DNA of 15,728 bases. It comes from CAYSWK01 sp964434735 (GTDB lineage: Archaea; Micrarchaeota; Micrarchaeia; Anstonellales; Bilamarchaeaceae). Position 1 is the first letter of the stretch. Every line of letters starts with the position of its first letter. Under the pieces are notes generated by a model. It ran no database searches, had not been told where the DNA came from, and worked only from the letters and a program-made list of their open reading frames with translations. The stretch is taken from NCBI GenBank assembly GCA_964434735.1, contig CAYSWK010000023.1, forward strand, positions 1 to 15,728. Reading direction: 5' to 3'. Below are positions 1-7,447 of this stretch, one piece after another. A program made the position numbers and the translations under genes.

Positions 1-1
1 C

Positions 2-1816
2 AATGATTCAGCCGGCAATCTCCAATCAGTAGGAAAATACTTCTTCAACGTTTCAGGCAGTGTCGATACTACTGCACCACAACTTACTGTTCAGGCGCCT
101 GTCCAAGGACAGAATTATTCAAGCAACTCCGTTGCAATCAATTACGTACACATCGGTGCAGATGTCGATGATTGTTCCTATTCATTGGACGGTGCAGCAA
201 ACGTTACTATTGCATCATGTGCTAACACAACCATAACTCCAGGATTTGGAAGACATAACATAACCATTTATGTCAATGATACAAGCAATAACGTCAATGC
301 AAGTTCTCTTTTGAATTTCACTATTGACAGTTACCCTCCATTGCTTACTATCGAAAGTCCGCTTAACAATACACAATATAACGAAACATCCATTTCATTT
401 AATTTCACCTTTTCAGAAAACCTTACGGTTGTTCAGTCATGCAGGTATTCGATTGATGGAGGAGTAAACACAACATTGTCAAACTGTGCAAACACAACCA
501 TTTCACCAGGAAATGGGACTCATACGTTATATGTGCACGTTAATGATACAGTTGGAAATCTCAATACTTCGCTTGCAATCATATTCAATGTAAGTACTCT
601 TGCTCCAGGCCTTTCAGTTCAATCTCCGGTTAATAATACACAGTATAATTCCAGTACGGTTGCATTTGATTACACTGTTACAGGTGCAGAGACGTGCTGG
701 TATTCACTTGATAATGGTGCAAATACTACGTTGGCAAGTTGTGTAAACACGACCTTTAGCCTTTCAGATGGCAATCATTCATTGGGGGTTTATGCAAATA
801 GCTCTACTAGCGGATTTAGTCAAGTAAGTTACCTATTTTTCAACGTAACTACCTCGTCTTCACCGCCTCCTTCTTCAGATGATGAGGAAGACGAAGAAGA
901 GCTTGAGGTTGTAGTTGAAGAAGACGCTGAAGGGTCATTGGAGGTACAGTGCCCTGAGAAAACTGTTTTGGTTTCCTTTAGTCCGTCCGTTTCAGGTATT
1001 CGTGTGAGACTTATTCAAGAAGATCCATACGGTGGTGAAGTTGATGAAAAACAAACGGACAATTCAGGTTCGGTATTATTTAACTTAACCGAATTACCCG
1101 AAGCGGAATATGTATTACGTGCCTCAAAGTCAGGTTATAAGCGACTTAAGGACGTTTCATTTACGTATGGAGGTTGTGAGCAAACAGATTCTGAACAAGG
1201 AGGAGTAAGCGATTCTTCAGATGAACTCCCTTCCCAAGAAGATTCAGGCGCATCTCCCTCTTTGAATGTTTCAGAAGAGCCTTCTGTATTAGAAGAAATT
1301 CCCTTTGAATTTGATATTCCCAACGAAAAGAATATTCCGGCGCATGCGGCAGGCATTGCATCTTCAGAATCCTCTCGTGCTGCAGTAGTTTTGACTTTCC
1401 AAGAAGCATTTAGGGGCAAGGTAATGGTTCTGCTTAATCTGAACTCAGAATTTACTGATAACTCAGCATTTATTCTCCATACTAATGGAAAAGTGAGTAG
1501 GGAAAACGGCCTACTAACTATATCATTTGATCCGACAGCTACTTCAGCAGGCACCATTACCATTGAAGGAGACACTATGCTTGATGTTGAATCATTTAAA
1601 ACGTCACGAATCATCATTCTTTCAGAATCATCGGTTCCTTCTTCTCCCTCTGAACCGATTAATCCCAGCGTTTCTTTTGATAAAGAACCTTCTGCTGATG
1701 ATTCATTAATTCTTTTATTAGGTATTCTTGCATTTATTCTCCTGCTTGGAGTAGTAGCTGTCCTTATCTGGATCATTAGGGCTTCTAACCCTTCAAAACG
1801 CGGTAAACGACCATAA
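2..1816 (+). CDS. Large surface protein with Ig-like repeats and C-terminal membrane anchor (5' end outside window)
   Basis: The reading frame is open from base 2 to the TAA at 1814-1816, so the gene starts upstream; 604 residues are visible. The tail of one repeat is followed by three repeats of about 85-89 residues (59-325, 326-592, 593-847). Each repeat has an opening like PxLTIxSPxNNTQY, a central Cys followed 15 residues later by a second Cys (pattern CxYSLDxGxNTTLxSC), and an end like xFNV. The repeats look like extracellular beta-sandwich (Ig-like) modules and carry very many N-X-S/T sequons, fitting an N-glycosylated archaeal surface protein. After them come a Pro/Ser stretch, a strongly acidic linker (about residues 291-311), a possible carboxypeptidase-regulatory-like beta domain (about 312-390), a Ser/Glu-rich linker, another beta-rich segment and a hydrophobic helix (about 568-592) with a basic tail (SKRGKRP). 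The likely topology is an extracellular bulk with a cytoplasmic C-terminus. Its role is unknown; adhesion or envelope structure is a guess. Confidence 0.85.
   Translation, partial: NDSAGNLQSVGKYFFNVSGSVDTTAPQLTVQAPVQGQNYSSNSVAINYVHIGADVDDCSYSLDGAANVTIASCANTTITPGFGRHNITIYVNDTSNNVNASSLLNFTIDSYPPLLTIESPLNNTQYNETSISFNFTFSENLTVVQSCRYSIDGGVNTTLSNCANTTISPGNGTHTLYVHVNDTVGNLNTSLAIIFNVSTLAPGLSVQSPVNNTQYNSSTVAFDYTVTGAETCWYSLDNGANTTLASCVNTTFSLSDGNHSLGVYANSSTSGFSQVSYLFFNVTTSSSPPPSSDDEEDEEELEVVVEEDAEGSLEVQCPEKTVLVSFSPSVSGIRVRLIQEDPYGGEVDEKQTDNSGSVLFNLTELPEAEYVLRASKSGYKRLKDVSFTYGGCEQTDSEQGGVSDSSDELPSQEDSGASPSLNVSEEPSVLEEIPFEFDIPNEKNIPAHAAGIASSESSRAAVVLTFQEAFRGKVMVLLNLNSEFTDNSAFILHTNGKVSRENGLLTISFDPTATSAGTITIEGDTMLDVESFKTSRIIILSESSVPSSPSEPINPSVSFDKEPSADDSLILLLGILAFILLLGVVAVLIWIIRASNPSKRGKRP
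59..847 (+). repeat. Three tandem protein-level repeats (about 267, 267 and 255 bases)
   Basis: Units at 59-325, 326-592 and 593-847 encode related Ig-like modules. The shared signatures are SPxNNTQY near the start (exact in units 2 and 3, diverged in unit 1), a Cys pair exactly 15 residues apart in all three, and NTT sequons just after the second Cys. The DNA is well diverged, so the repeats are old rather than recent duplications. Bases 2-58 are the tail of a further unit, so the array continues upstream. Confidence 0.75.
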
Positions 1817-1822
1817 TCCGGG

Positions 1823-1830
1823 TTTTAAAT
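1823..1830 (+). promoter_or_regulatory. Putative TATA box for the HerA/VirB4-like operon
   Basis: TTTTAAAT lies about 25 bases before the GTG at 1852, the spacing expected when an archaeal transcript starts at or very near the start codon. A GAGG at 1841-1844 could also act as a ribosome binding site. Confidence 0.4.
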
Positions 1831-1851
1831 CCTTGTCGTTGAGGAATACGT

Positions 1852-3297
1852 GTGGATATACGGGAAACGACCTCAGTTCAGCTTGCAAAACGCATGATCC
1901 TAGTTCATCCTCCAGAACCTCGCAAAGAACTTCTCATTTCAGATCCGTCAGATGGAATATATCTTGGAAAAACAAGATATATGTCCGTGCCGGTTTATTG
2001 GAATCCTACTAAATTGATCAATCCTCATATCGGAGTTGTAGGTATAACCGGGTCGGGAAAATCCTATTTGGTTAAAACGTTTCTCACTCGTGCCTCTTTG
2101 GTGTGGGGTTCAAACGCAATCATACTTGACTGGGTGGGCGAATATGATAAATGGGTCAGGCAAGCGGGCGGCCGCGTAATTGACCTTTCAAAGGAAAAAC
2201 TTAATTTGCTTGAGCTTTCAGGGGTTTCAAAGGAGGAACGTATTCAGCAGATTCTATCGTCGCTTGATCTTTTGCTTGACCTGCGGCAATTCCCCGACGT
2301 TCGTGATGAAATAGAAGAAGCACTTGAGAAATTATACTCAAAAAAACGTTCGGTTGCCCCAACGCTTAAGGACCTCGGTGCATTCCTTGAAAAGGCAAAG
2401 TCAAAACGTGCTGCACGTTTAATAAAACGGTTCACGTCACAGGGAAGTGACTTTTTTGCAGGCAAGAGCACCCTTAATATAAAAAATCTTACCAATTCAG
2501 GCCTTGTTTGTATTGACCTTCACTCTCTTCCAACTGAGGAAATTCGTTCGCTTGCAGGGCTTGCCATTTTGCAGAAAATAAAGGAAACCATGCGTAAGGC
2601 CGAGATTTCAGACAAGCAGGCCATTAAGCTTTTTGTAGTCCTTGACGAGGCATGGAAAATTGCGCAGGATGAACGAAGCGATGTTATAACCATTGTGCGT
2701 GAAGGAAGAAAATACAATTTTGCACTTTTACTTGCGACCCAGAATCCGACGGATATGCATAAGACGATTTTTTCAAACGTCGGCACGTTGTTTGTACTGA
2801 GGTTGGTGCTTAAGGAATTCAGGCAGTATGTGAAGGAAAGCATAGGGTATGGTGATTTTATAGATCAGGAAATTGGTCGTTTCGGGGTTGGTGATGCCGC
2901 TGCAAACATGATTTTTGCAGAACGCCAATCTCGAGTATCGACATTCCTGATGCAGCGTATTGACGGTGAGGAGCCGCTTTTTGCTTATACTATTAAAACG
3001 GGTGATTCAAAGATGGAAATTGAAATCGAGCGCGAACAGGTGCTCAAGATGCTTTATGAGCTTGGGCTTAACGAGTCCCAGGTTTCGCTTCTTAAATCTG
3101 AATTTGAAAAGAATGATGGCGCTTTGGAAGCTGAACGTATGGTCGTGTTGCTTGAAAAGTTTGGCTATTCAAAAAGTTCAATCATTTCATTTTTGCGTCA
3201 GCTTGGGATCAATGAACGTGCCCTTGTGCATGTGTTTTCGCTTGCAAAGATGAGGCGGGCATCAAAAGGCCTGGTCAACGTTAATCTCGAGGGATAG
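1852..3297 (+). CDS. HerA/VirB4-like hexameric P-loop ATPase (DUF87-type)
   Basis: This 481-residue FtsK/HerA-superfamily ATPase probably powers movement of DNA or protein. Visible motifs are Walker A GITGSGKS (residues 64-71), the HerA-type strand ILDWVGEYD (90-98), Walker B FVVLDEAW (261-268) with the D265-E266 pair, and the sensor-like ATQNP (295-299). Only about 60 residues precede Walker A, too few for the complete HAS barrel of canonical HerA. The NPHIGVVGITGSGKS context also fits the VirB4/TraC side of the superfamily. Beyond about residue 390 there is an extra helical region not needed for the ATPase core. The start is a GTG preceded by GAGG; ATG at 1894 is an alternative. The next gene begins one base after this stop, so the two are probably co-translated. 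No nurA, mre11 or rad50 is visible nearby, so the end-resection role of HerA-NurA should not be assumed. Confidence 0.85.
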   Translation: MDIRETTSVQLAKRMILVHPPEPRKELLISDPSDGIYLGKTRYMSVPVYWNPTKLINPHIGVVGITGSGKSYLVKTFLTRASLVWGSNAIILDWVGEYDKWVRQAGGRVIDLSKEKLNLLELSGVSKEERIQQILSSLDLLLDLRQFPDVRDEIEEALEKLYSKKRSVAPTLKDLGAFLEKAKSKRAARLIKRFTSQGSDFFAGKSTLNIKNLTNSGLVCIDLHSLPTEEIRSLAGLAILQKIKETMRKAEISDKQAIKLFVVLDEAWKIAQDERSDVITIVREGRKYNFALLLATQNPTDMHKTIFSNVGTLFVLRLVLKEFRQYVKESIGYGDFIDQEIGRFGVGDAAANMIFAERQSRVSTFLMQRIDGEEPLFAYTIKTGDSKMEIEIEREQVLKMLYELGLNESQVSLLKSEFEKNDGALEAERMVVLLEKFGYSKSSIISFLRQLGINERALVHVFSLAKMRRASKGLVNVNLEG

Positions 3298-3298
3298 T

Positions 3299-3991
3299 AT
3301 GGAAACCATTTCAGTTAAGGCGCGTAGGTCAAAAAAAGCAGGCGGACTTGTAGACGCACTTTCCCGTGCCGGATTTGATAATGTTCGTGAAGGTGCAACC
3401 ATTACGTGTGAAAAATACCAAGTTGAGGACCTCAAGGGCACTAAGTCACTTGATTATTCGCTTTCTTTTTCCAATGATGCCATCACGCTTTCCTATTCAG
3501 TATTGCCAAAAGATTCTCGAAACGGGCGTTTACTTAAACTTCTTCCGCTTTTTTTTGACTCACTTGAACTTTCAAAAGCATACTATGAAGTGGACATCGC
3601 GTCGCTTCTTTCCCTTATGCATGATTTGGTGGTTCGTTTGGAGCCCGTCATAGACAAGGAGGCACTTGATTTTTCACAGGAGCTCTCTCTTTTTTCAAAA
3701 AAGTATGACGACCTTTCAAAAAGGTACCAGGAGCTTCTTCGGTCAAGTGAGGAAAATGCCCGTGTTCTTCTTGAATGCGAACGCAGGCGCGATGAGCTTG
3801 AGTCCCGGGTCAAGTCCCTTGAATCCTTAAGTGATGAAGTGCTTAAGGAAGAGCTGTATAAGTGGGTCGTTGCACATAACGGGTCAATAGATATTGAGCA
3901 GTTTTGCACGGCGTATGTGCTTTCGTCTGCTCGTGTCGAAGAAGGTATTGCCTTGCTGGTAAAGGAAGGGTATCTCAAAAGGGTGGGCTGA
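3299..3991 (+). CDS. Uncharacterised coiled-coil protein with possible C-terminal winged helix, partner of the ATPase
   Basis: I do not recognise the family of this 230-residue protein. It has an N-terminal alpha/beta region (about 1-115), a heptad-rich coiled coil (about 120-178, containing ELSLFSKKYDDLSKRYQELL), and a compact C-terminal region (about 182-230, ending LLVKEGYLKRVG) whose pattern suggests a winged-helix fold. It has no signal peptide or membrane segment and so is probably cytoplasmic. The ATG lies one base after the stop of the upstream ATPase gene, which makes it a strong candidate for a physical partner of that ATPase. It lacks NurA-like nuclease motifs that I can see. The N-terminal half could be a dimerisation or substrate-recognition domain, but this is inference. 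Confidence 0.75.
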   Translation: METISVKARRSKKAGGLVDALSRAGFDNVREGATITCEKYQVEDLKGTKSLDYSLSFSNDAITLSYSVLPKDSRNGRLLKLLPLFFDSLELSKAYYEVDIASLLSLMHDLVVRLEPVIDKEALDFSQELSLFSKKYDDLSKRYQELLRSSEENARVLLECERRRDELESRVKSLESLSDEVLKEELYKWVVAHNGSIDIEQFCTAYVLSSARVEEGIALLVKEGYLKRVG

Positions 3992-4150
3992 GTGCTTGAA
4001 TTTTTAGTGCTTAATAAGTATCCTGCAGAAAGAAGATTCGTAATCAGAAAACCGTATTCAAAATCAGTTATGGATGATTTTTTGCAATTTTTATCAAAAA
4101 TCACTTCTAAAAAATCTTCTTTGGCACAGTCCATTCCAAAATATAAATAA
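3992..4150 (+). CDS. Small basic hypothetical protein, 52 residues
   Basis: A GTG directly abuts the TGA of the coiled-coil gene (TGA-GTG) and opens a frame of 52 codons ending in TAA at 4148-4150. The product starts MLEFLVLNKYPAERRFVIRK and ends AQSIPKYK. It is basic, has no clear membrane helix and matches no family I recognise. Supporting reality are the zero-base junction with the upstream gene and a protein-like composition. Against it are short length, a non-ATG start, and use of TTA and AGA codons where neighbours favour CTT and CGT. It may be a third member of the ATPase operon or a remnant of a longer gene. Confidence 0.45.
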   Translation: MLEFLVLNKYPAERRFVIRKPYSKSVMDDFLQFLSKITSKKSSLAQSIPKYK

Positions 4151-4176
4151 TACTCTCTTGCCAAGTACAATCATAA

Positions 4177-4187
4177 TGCATATATTT
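4177..4187 (+). promoter_or_regulatory. purD: Putative TATA box for purD
   Basis: TGCATATATTT is centred about 27 bases before the ATG at 4210 in an AT-rich leader, which fits a leaderless or nearly leaderless transcript. A second TATA-like string, TATAAATA at 4142-4149, overlaps the end of the small upstream ORF and is the alternative. Confidence 0.4.
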
Positions 4188-4209
4188 TGTTTGCATTATC
4201 TCTTTTTTC

Positions 4210-5508
4210 ATGAAAATCCTTCTTATCGGCAGCGGTGCCCGAGAGCACGCTATCGCTTTGCACCTTTCAAAAACTTCAGAAGTATTTTGCATCATGCCTT
4301 CGGTAAATCCTGCAATTGCATCTCTTTGTAAGAAATATTGGGTTGCCCCTATAACGGATGTGCATGTGCTTCGTCCACTTATTCGTGAGGCAAAATCCCT
4401 TGGCGTAACCTTAGGGTTCGCATCTCCTGATGCAACCCTTGCAAGCGGCGTGAGCGATCTTATGGCTTCTGAGGGCCTTTTGGTTGCTTCGCCTTCAAAG
4501 GCCGCTTCGCGTATTGAATGGGATAAGGTGTTCATGCGCTCACTCATGGCATCACATTCAATTCCTGGTCAAGTGCGAAACATTAAGGCGCATTCACGTG
4601 AGGAGGCGCTTCTTGCAATGGAGTCTCTTTCACCCTGCGTGATAAAGCCTCTTGGCCTTACGGGAGGTAAGGGAGTTCAAGTTCAGGGTGAACATTTTAC
4701 TACCAAAGAAGAGGGGCTCGTGTACGCAAATTCGCTTCTTACATCAGATGGTATTTGCCTTATTGAGGAAAAGCTTGAAGGTGAGGAATTTTCACTCCAA
4801 TGCTTTTCAGATGGGACGCACGTTTCATTTATGCCCCCCGTGCAGGATCATAAGCGTGCATTTATCGGGGATACGGGGCCGAATACGGGCGGGATGGGGA
4901 CATACTCGACGGGCCGTTTGCTTCCTTTCATGAGTCAAAAAGACCTTGATGATTCCCATGAAATTCTTCGAAAAATACTGAATTCACTTAAGAAGGAGGG
5001 TACGCCATTTGTAGGAGTATTGTATGGTCAGTTTATGGCAACGAAAGACGGTATTAGAGTTATCGAGTTCAATGCGCGATTTGGCGACCCGGAGGCAATG
5101 AATGTATTGTCCGTCTTGAAAACGCCTCTTGCATTTATTTTTGAGTCCATGGCGCAAGGAGCACTTATTCCTTGTGAGTTTGAGGACCAGGCAACGGTTG
5201 TTAAATATGTCGTACCTCAAGGATATCCAAATAATCCTCAAAAGGATCAAAAAATACATGTTGGAAGAACTGATGCCCAGCTTTTCTTTGCATCGATTTA
5301 TGAAAAGAACGGGCAGTTGTATACAGGTTCGTCAAGGACAATAGGCGTACTTGGGAAAGGGAATACGGCACAGGATTATCAATCGGCAGAACGTATTGCT
5401 GAACAAGGATGTCAGGCAATTTCAGGTGCGGTTTGGCATAGGGAAGATATCGGAACGCGGCAACTTATTGAAAAGCGCGTTTTGCATATGAGACAGATTC
5501 GTGGATAA
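4210..5508 (+). CDS. purD: Phosphoribosylamine-glycine ligase (GAR synthetase)
   Basis: PurD catalyses the second step of purine biosynthesis: ATP-dependent ligation of glycine to 5-phosphoribosylamine, giving GAR, in the cytoplasm. The 432-residue length is normal for the family. The N-terminal domain starts MKILLIGSGAREHA. The ATP-grasp domain shows VIKPLGLTGGKGV (144-156), PVQDHKRAFIGDTGPNTGGM (210-229) followed by GTYS, and the metal/nucleotide-binding VIEFNARFGDPEAM (284-297). The start is well supported because the Rossmann motif begins at the ATG. No other purine gene is in the window. The last 8 bases overlap the GTG start of the reductase gene, suggesting one transcript without implying one pathway. 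Confidence 0.95.
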   Translation: MKILLIGSGAREHAIALHLSKTSEVFCIMPSVNPAIASLCKKYWVAPITDVHVLRPLIREAKSLGVTLGFASPDATLASGVSDLMASEGLLVASPSKAASRIEWDKVFMRSLMASHSIPGQVRNIKAHSREEALLAMESLSPCVIKPLGLTGGKGVQVQGEHFTTKEEGLVYANSLLTSDGICLIEEKLEGEEFSLQCFSDGTHVSFMPPVQDHKRAFIGDTGPNTGGMGTYSTGRLLPFMSQKDLDDSHEILRKILNSLKKEGTPFVGVLYGQFMATKDGIRVIEFNARFGDPEAMNVLSVLKTPLAFIFESMAQGALIPCEFEDQATVVKYVVPQGYPNNPQKDQKIHVGRTDAQLFFASIYEKNGQLYTGSSRTIGVLGKGNTAQDYQSAERIAEQGCQAISGAVWHREDIGTRQLIEKRVLHMRQIRG

Positions 5509-6583
5509 TGGTGGTATTATTTCGCTCATTCATATCGTAGGTGGAGGCCCAAGTGGCAGCATTGCGGCGCAATCGGCACTTTCAAGCGAGCATGATGTTA
5601 TCATTTCAGAGGAACATCATCGTGCAGGGATCCCTCAGCATTGTTCGGGCCTTTTTTCCGTAACAGGTCTTGAATCACTAAAGGAGTTTGTCGATTATAA
5701 ACAGACGATTGTGCGACCTATGTACGGTGCGGACATCCACATGGGTAGCACCATTATCCCTATTCGAAAAAAAGAGCCGGTTGCGTATGTGTGTAAACGG
5801 TGGCAGCTTGATCAGCTTTTGCTTGAACGGGCTATGGAAAAAGGTGCAACGGTAAGGTTTGGAAAACGAATTACCACTGAATTTTGCTCAGATCACATCA
5901 TCGGTGCTGATGGCCCGCTTTCACGTGTTGCCTATGGCCATAATTTCCCGAAAATTACGCGTTATGTCCAGAGTCTGCAAGCAACTATCCCGCTTAAAGT
6001 TGAGAATCCCGACATCGTATCTGTTTTTGTTTCCCCCGTTTTCAAAGGGTTCTTTGGCTGGATAATTCCTCATGATGAATCAACGGCAGAAATAGGGTGC
6101 GGAGTGGTGCTTGGTCATGATTTAAGACGCGCATGGGAGCATCTTTGCAAGCTGTCACAAGTTACAGTTCCCCCTAAGCCAGTAGGCGCACTCATTCCTA
6201 TCAAGACGCGTTCAAAAACCGCATTGCGCAAAGGAAAGCGAACCGTTCTTCTTGTTGGTGATGCCGCAGGTCACACCAAAGCAACAACGGGCGGAGGAGT
6301 TATTTTTGGCGGAAATTGCGCACGGTTTGCAGGATTGCATGCAACGGATCCGTCAGCGTATGAGTGGGCATGGAAGCGCAAATTTGGAGCAGACATGTTC
6401 ATACACCAAAAGGTCGAGGATTTCCTTTACAAGCAGAATGCAGAATCGATCGAATCCCTTGGAAAGCGCCTTGAGCATATAAACATTACCGAGTTTCTTT
6501 CGCAAAAAGGGCATATGGATAAGCCTACGAAAATGATCTCCCTTTCGCTTGCGCCATATCTTGTGCGTGCTTTTATTTCTTAA
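5501..6583 (+). CDS. Geranylgeranyl-reductase-family FAD-dependent oxidoreductase
   Basis: This 360-residue flavoprotein fits archaeal geranylgeranyl reductases, which saturate the isoprenoid chains of membrane lipids. Visible features are the FAD dinucleotide-binding HIVGGGPSGSIAA (11-23), a Cys motif HCSG (47-50) where the family has its conserved active-site Cys, GADGPLSRV (135-143), and the diagnostic second FAD motif GDAAGHTKATTGGG (253-266). The GTG at 5501 is the only usable start: an in-frame TGA lies at 5489-5491 and no ATG precedes the Rossmann motif. It therefore overlaps purD by 8 bases. It is somewhat shorter than typical archaeal members (about 390-400). The substrate is not settled by sequence: archaeol precursors are most likely, but menaquinone or polyprenol chains are possible. 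Confidence 0.88.
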   Translation: MDNGGIISLIHIVGGGPSGSIAAQSALSSEHDVIISEEHHRAGIPQHCSGLFSVTGLESLKEFVDYKQTIVRPMYGADIHMGSTIIPIRKKEPVAYVCKRWQLDQLLLERAMEKGATVRFGKRITTEFCSDHIIGADGPLSRVAYGHNFPKITRYVQSLQATIPLKVENPDIVSVFVSPVFKGFFGWIIPHDESTAEIGCGVVLGHDLRRAWEHLCKLSQVTVPPKPVGALIPIKTRSKTALRKGKRTVLLVGDAAGHTKATTGGGVIFGGNCARFAGLHATDPSAYEWAWKRKFGADMFIHQKVEDFLYKQNAESIESLGKRLEHINITEFLSQKGHMDKPTKMISLSLAPYLVRAFIS

Positions 6584-7446
6584 AAAAAGGTTGCATCAAA
6601 CCCCTTGCTTTGGTACATTTTATTTTCTGCTGAAATAAGAAGCATTTCGACGGGAAGTTTTTGTGAAATAGCTATTCCTTTTTCAAACCCTGCGCAAAAT
6701 ATTCCCTTTGCATATGCGTCAGCCTCAATTCCGGTTTGTGCAATGATAAATATTGCCTTTACCCCCTGTGCGGGAAGCATGGTTTTTGGATCGATCAGGT
6801 GGTGGTATTCTCCCCATTTTCTTCTATTAGGGGCCGATGCGGCAATTGCCTTGCCATTAAGTTCAATTGAACCTATTGCCCGTGTCGCATCATCAGGGTG
6901 TTCAAGAAGTATTGTCCAGGGATTGCTGCCGGAGGCTTTTGCGTAGATGTCTCCGCCCGCATTAATGTAATACTGATTTACGCCGTGTGATTCAAGAAGC
7001 TGGGCAACCCGGTCCAATGCGTATCCTTTTCCCAATCCGCCAAAATCGATTTCATTGTTTAGTAATGCGGTGTGCGTATCAAAATGTATCTGCGGCCGTT
7101 TGGTGTTTCGCTGTTCGGTTCCCTGTTTTGCCGTGAACGAGTATTTTGAATCGTACCCTAATGCATCGAGTGCGGATTTTACTGTTATGTCAAAAAAGCC
7201 GTTTGTTTTTGTATAGAATTCTTCTGCTTTTTGTATGAGCTTAAGCATTTCTTCAGTTGTTTTTTTCCATTCGTGAGGAGTTTTGTTGAGAGTTGAAAGT
7301 TCTGAGTTGTCGATGAATCGTGAATATGTCTTCTCAATGCGTGCAATTTCTTCAAAACAAGGGGAAAAAAGAAAGGAATGCTCATTAGGAAGCTGTATTT
7401 CGATGAGGCTTCCTAAAAGCTCCTTTTTTTGTGAAACAAGTTCCAT
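6580..7446 (-). CDS. apbE: ApbE-family FAD:protein FMN transferase without a signal peptide
   Basis: ApbE enzymes transfer FMN from FAD onto a Thr or Ser of target proteins, using Mg2+. In this 288-residue protein I see TNGFFDITV (81-89), DFGGLGKGYALDRV (134-147), INAGGDIYA (161-169), HHLIDPKT (215-222) and the metal-site region TGIEADAYAKGIF (238-250), in the family order. The ATG at 7446 is preferred because it follows the upstream TAA by one base; a TTG at 7461 would add five residues and overlap the upstream gene by 14 bases. The N-terminus goes straight into the catalytic fold with no signal peptide or lipobox, unlike many bacterial ApbE proteins. The gene directly follows a lipoprotein with a flavinylation-like motif, its likely substrate. 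Its stop overlaps the convergent reductase stop (TTAA at 6580-6583). Confidence 0.92.
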   Translation of the reverse strand: MELVSQKKELLGSLIEIQLPNEHSFLFSPCFEEIARIEKTYSRFIDNSELSTLNKTPHEWKKTTEEMLKLIQKAEEFYTKTNGFFDITVKSALDALGYDSKYSFTAKQGTEQRNTKRPQIHFDTHTALLNNEIDFGGLGKGYALDRVAQLLESHGVNQYYINAGGDIYAKASGSNPWTILLEHPDDATRAIGSIELNGKAIAASAPNRRKWGEYHHLIDPKTMLPAQGVKAIFIIAQTGIEADAYAKGIFCAGFEKGIAISQKLPVEMLLISAENKMYQSKGFDATFF

Positions 7447-7447
7447 G

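Noticed and set aside
1135..1776. 213-codon minus-strand frame inside the surface-protein gene
   Set aside because: Antisense shadow of a coding region rich in Ser and Glu codons; no promoter or family motif.
1852..3297. Reading the ATPase as canonical HerA of the Mre11-Rad50-HerA-NurA system
   Set aside because: No nurA, mre11 or rad50 is adjacent and the N-terminal region is too short for a complete HAS barrel, so only the broader HerA/VirB4-type call is supported.
3583..4170. 195-codon minus-strand frame across the coiled-coil gene and small ORF
   Set aside because: Ser/Arg-rich shadow of the coiled-coil coding sequence; no motif. It does compete with the small plus-strand ORF at 3992-4150, but the latter has better context.
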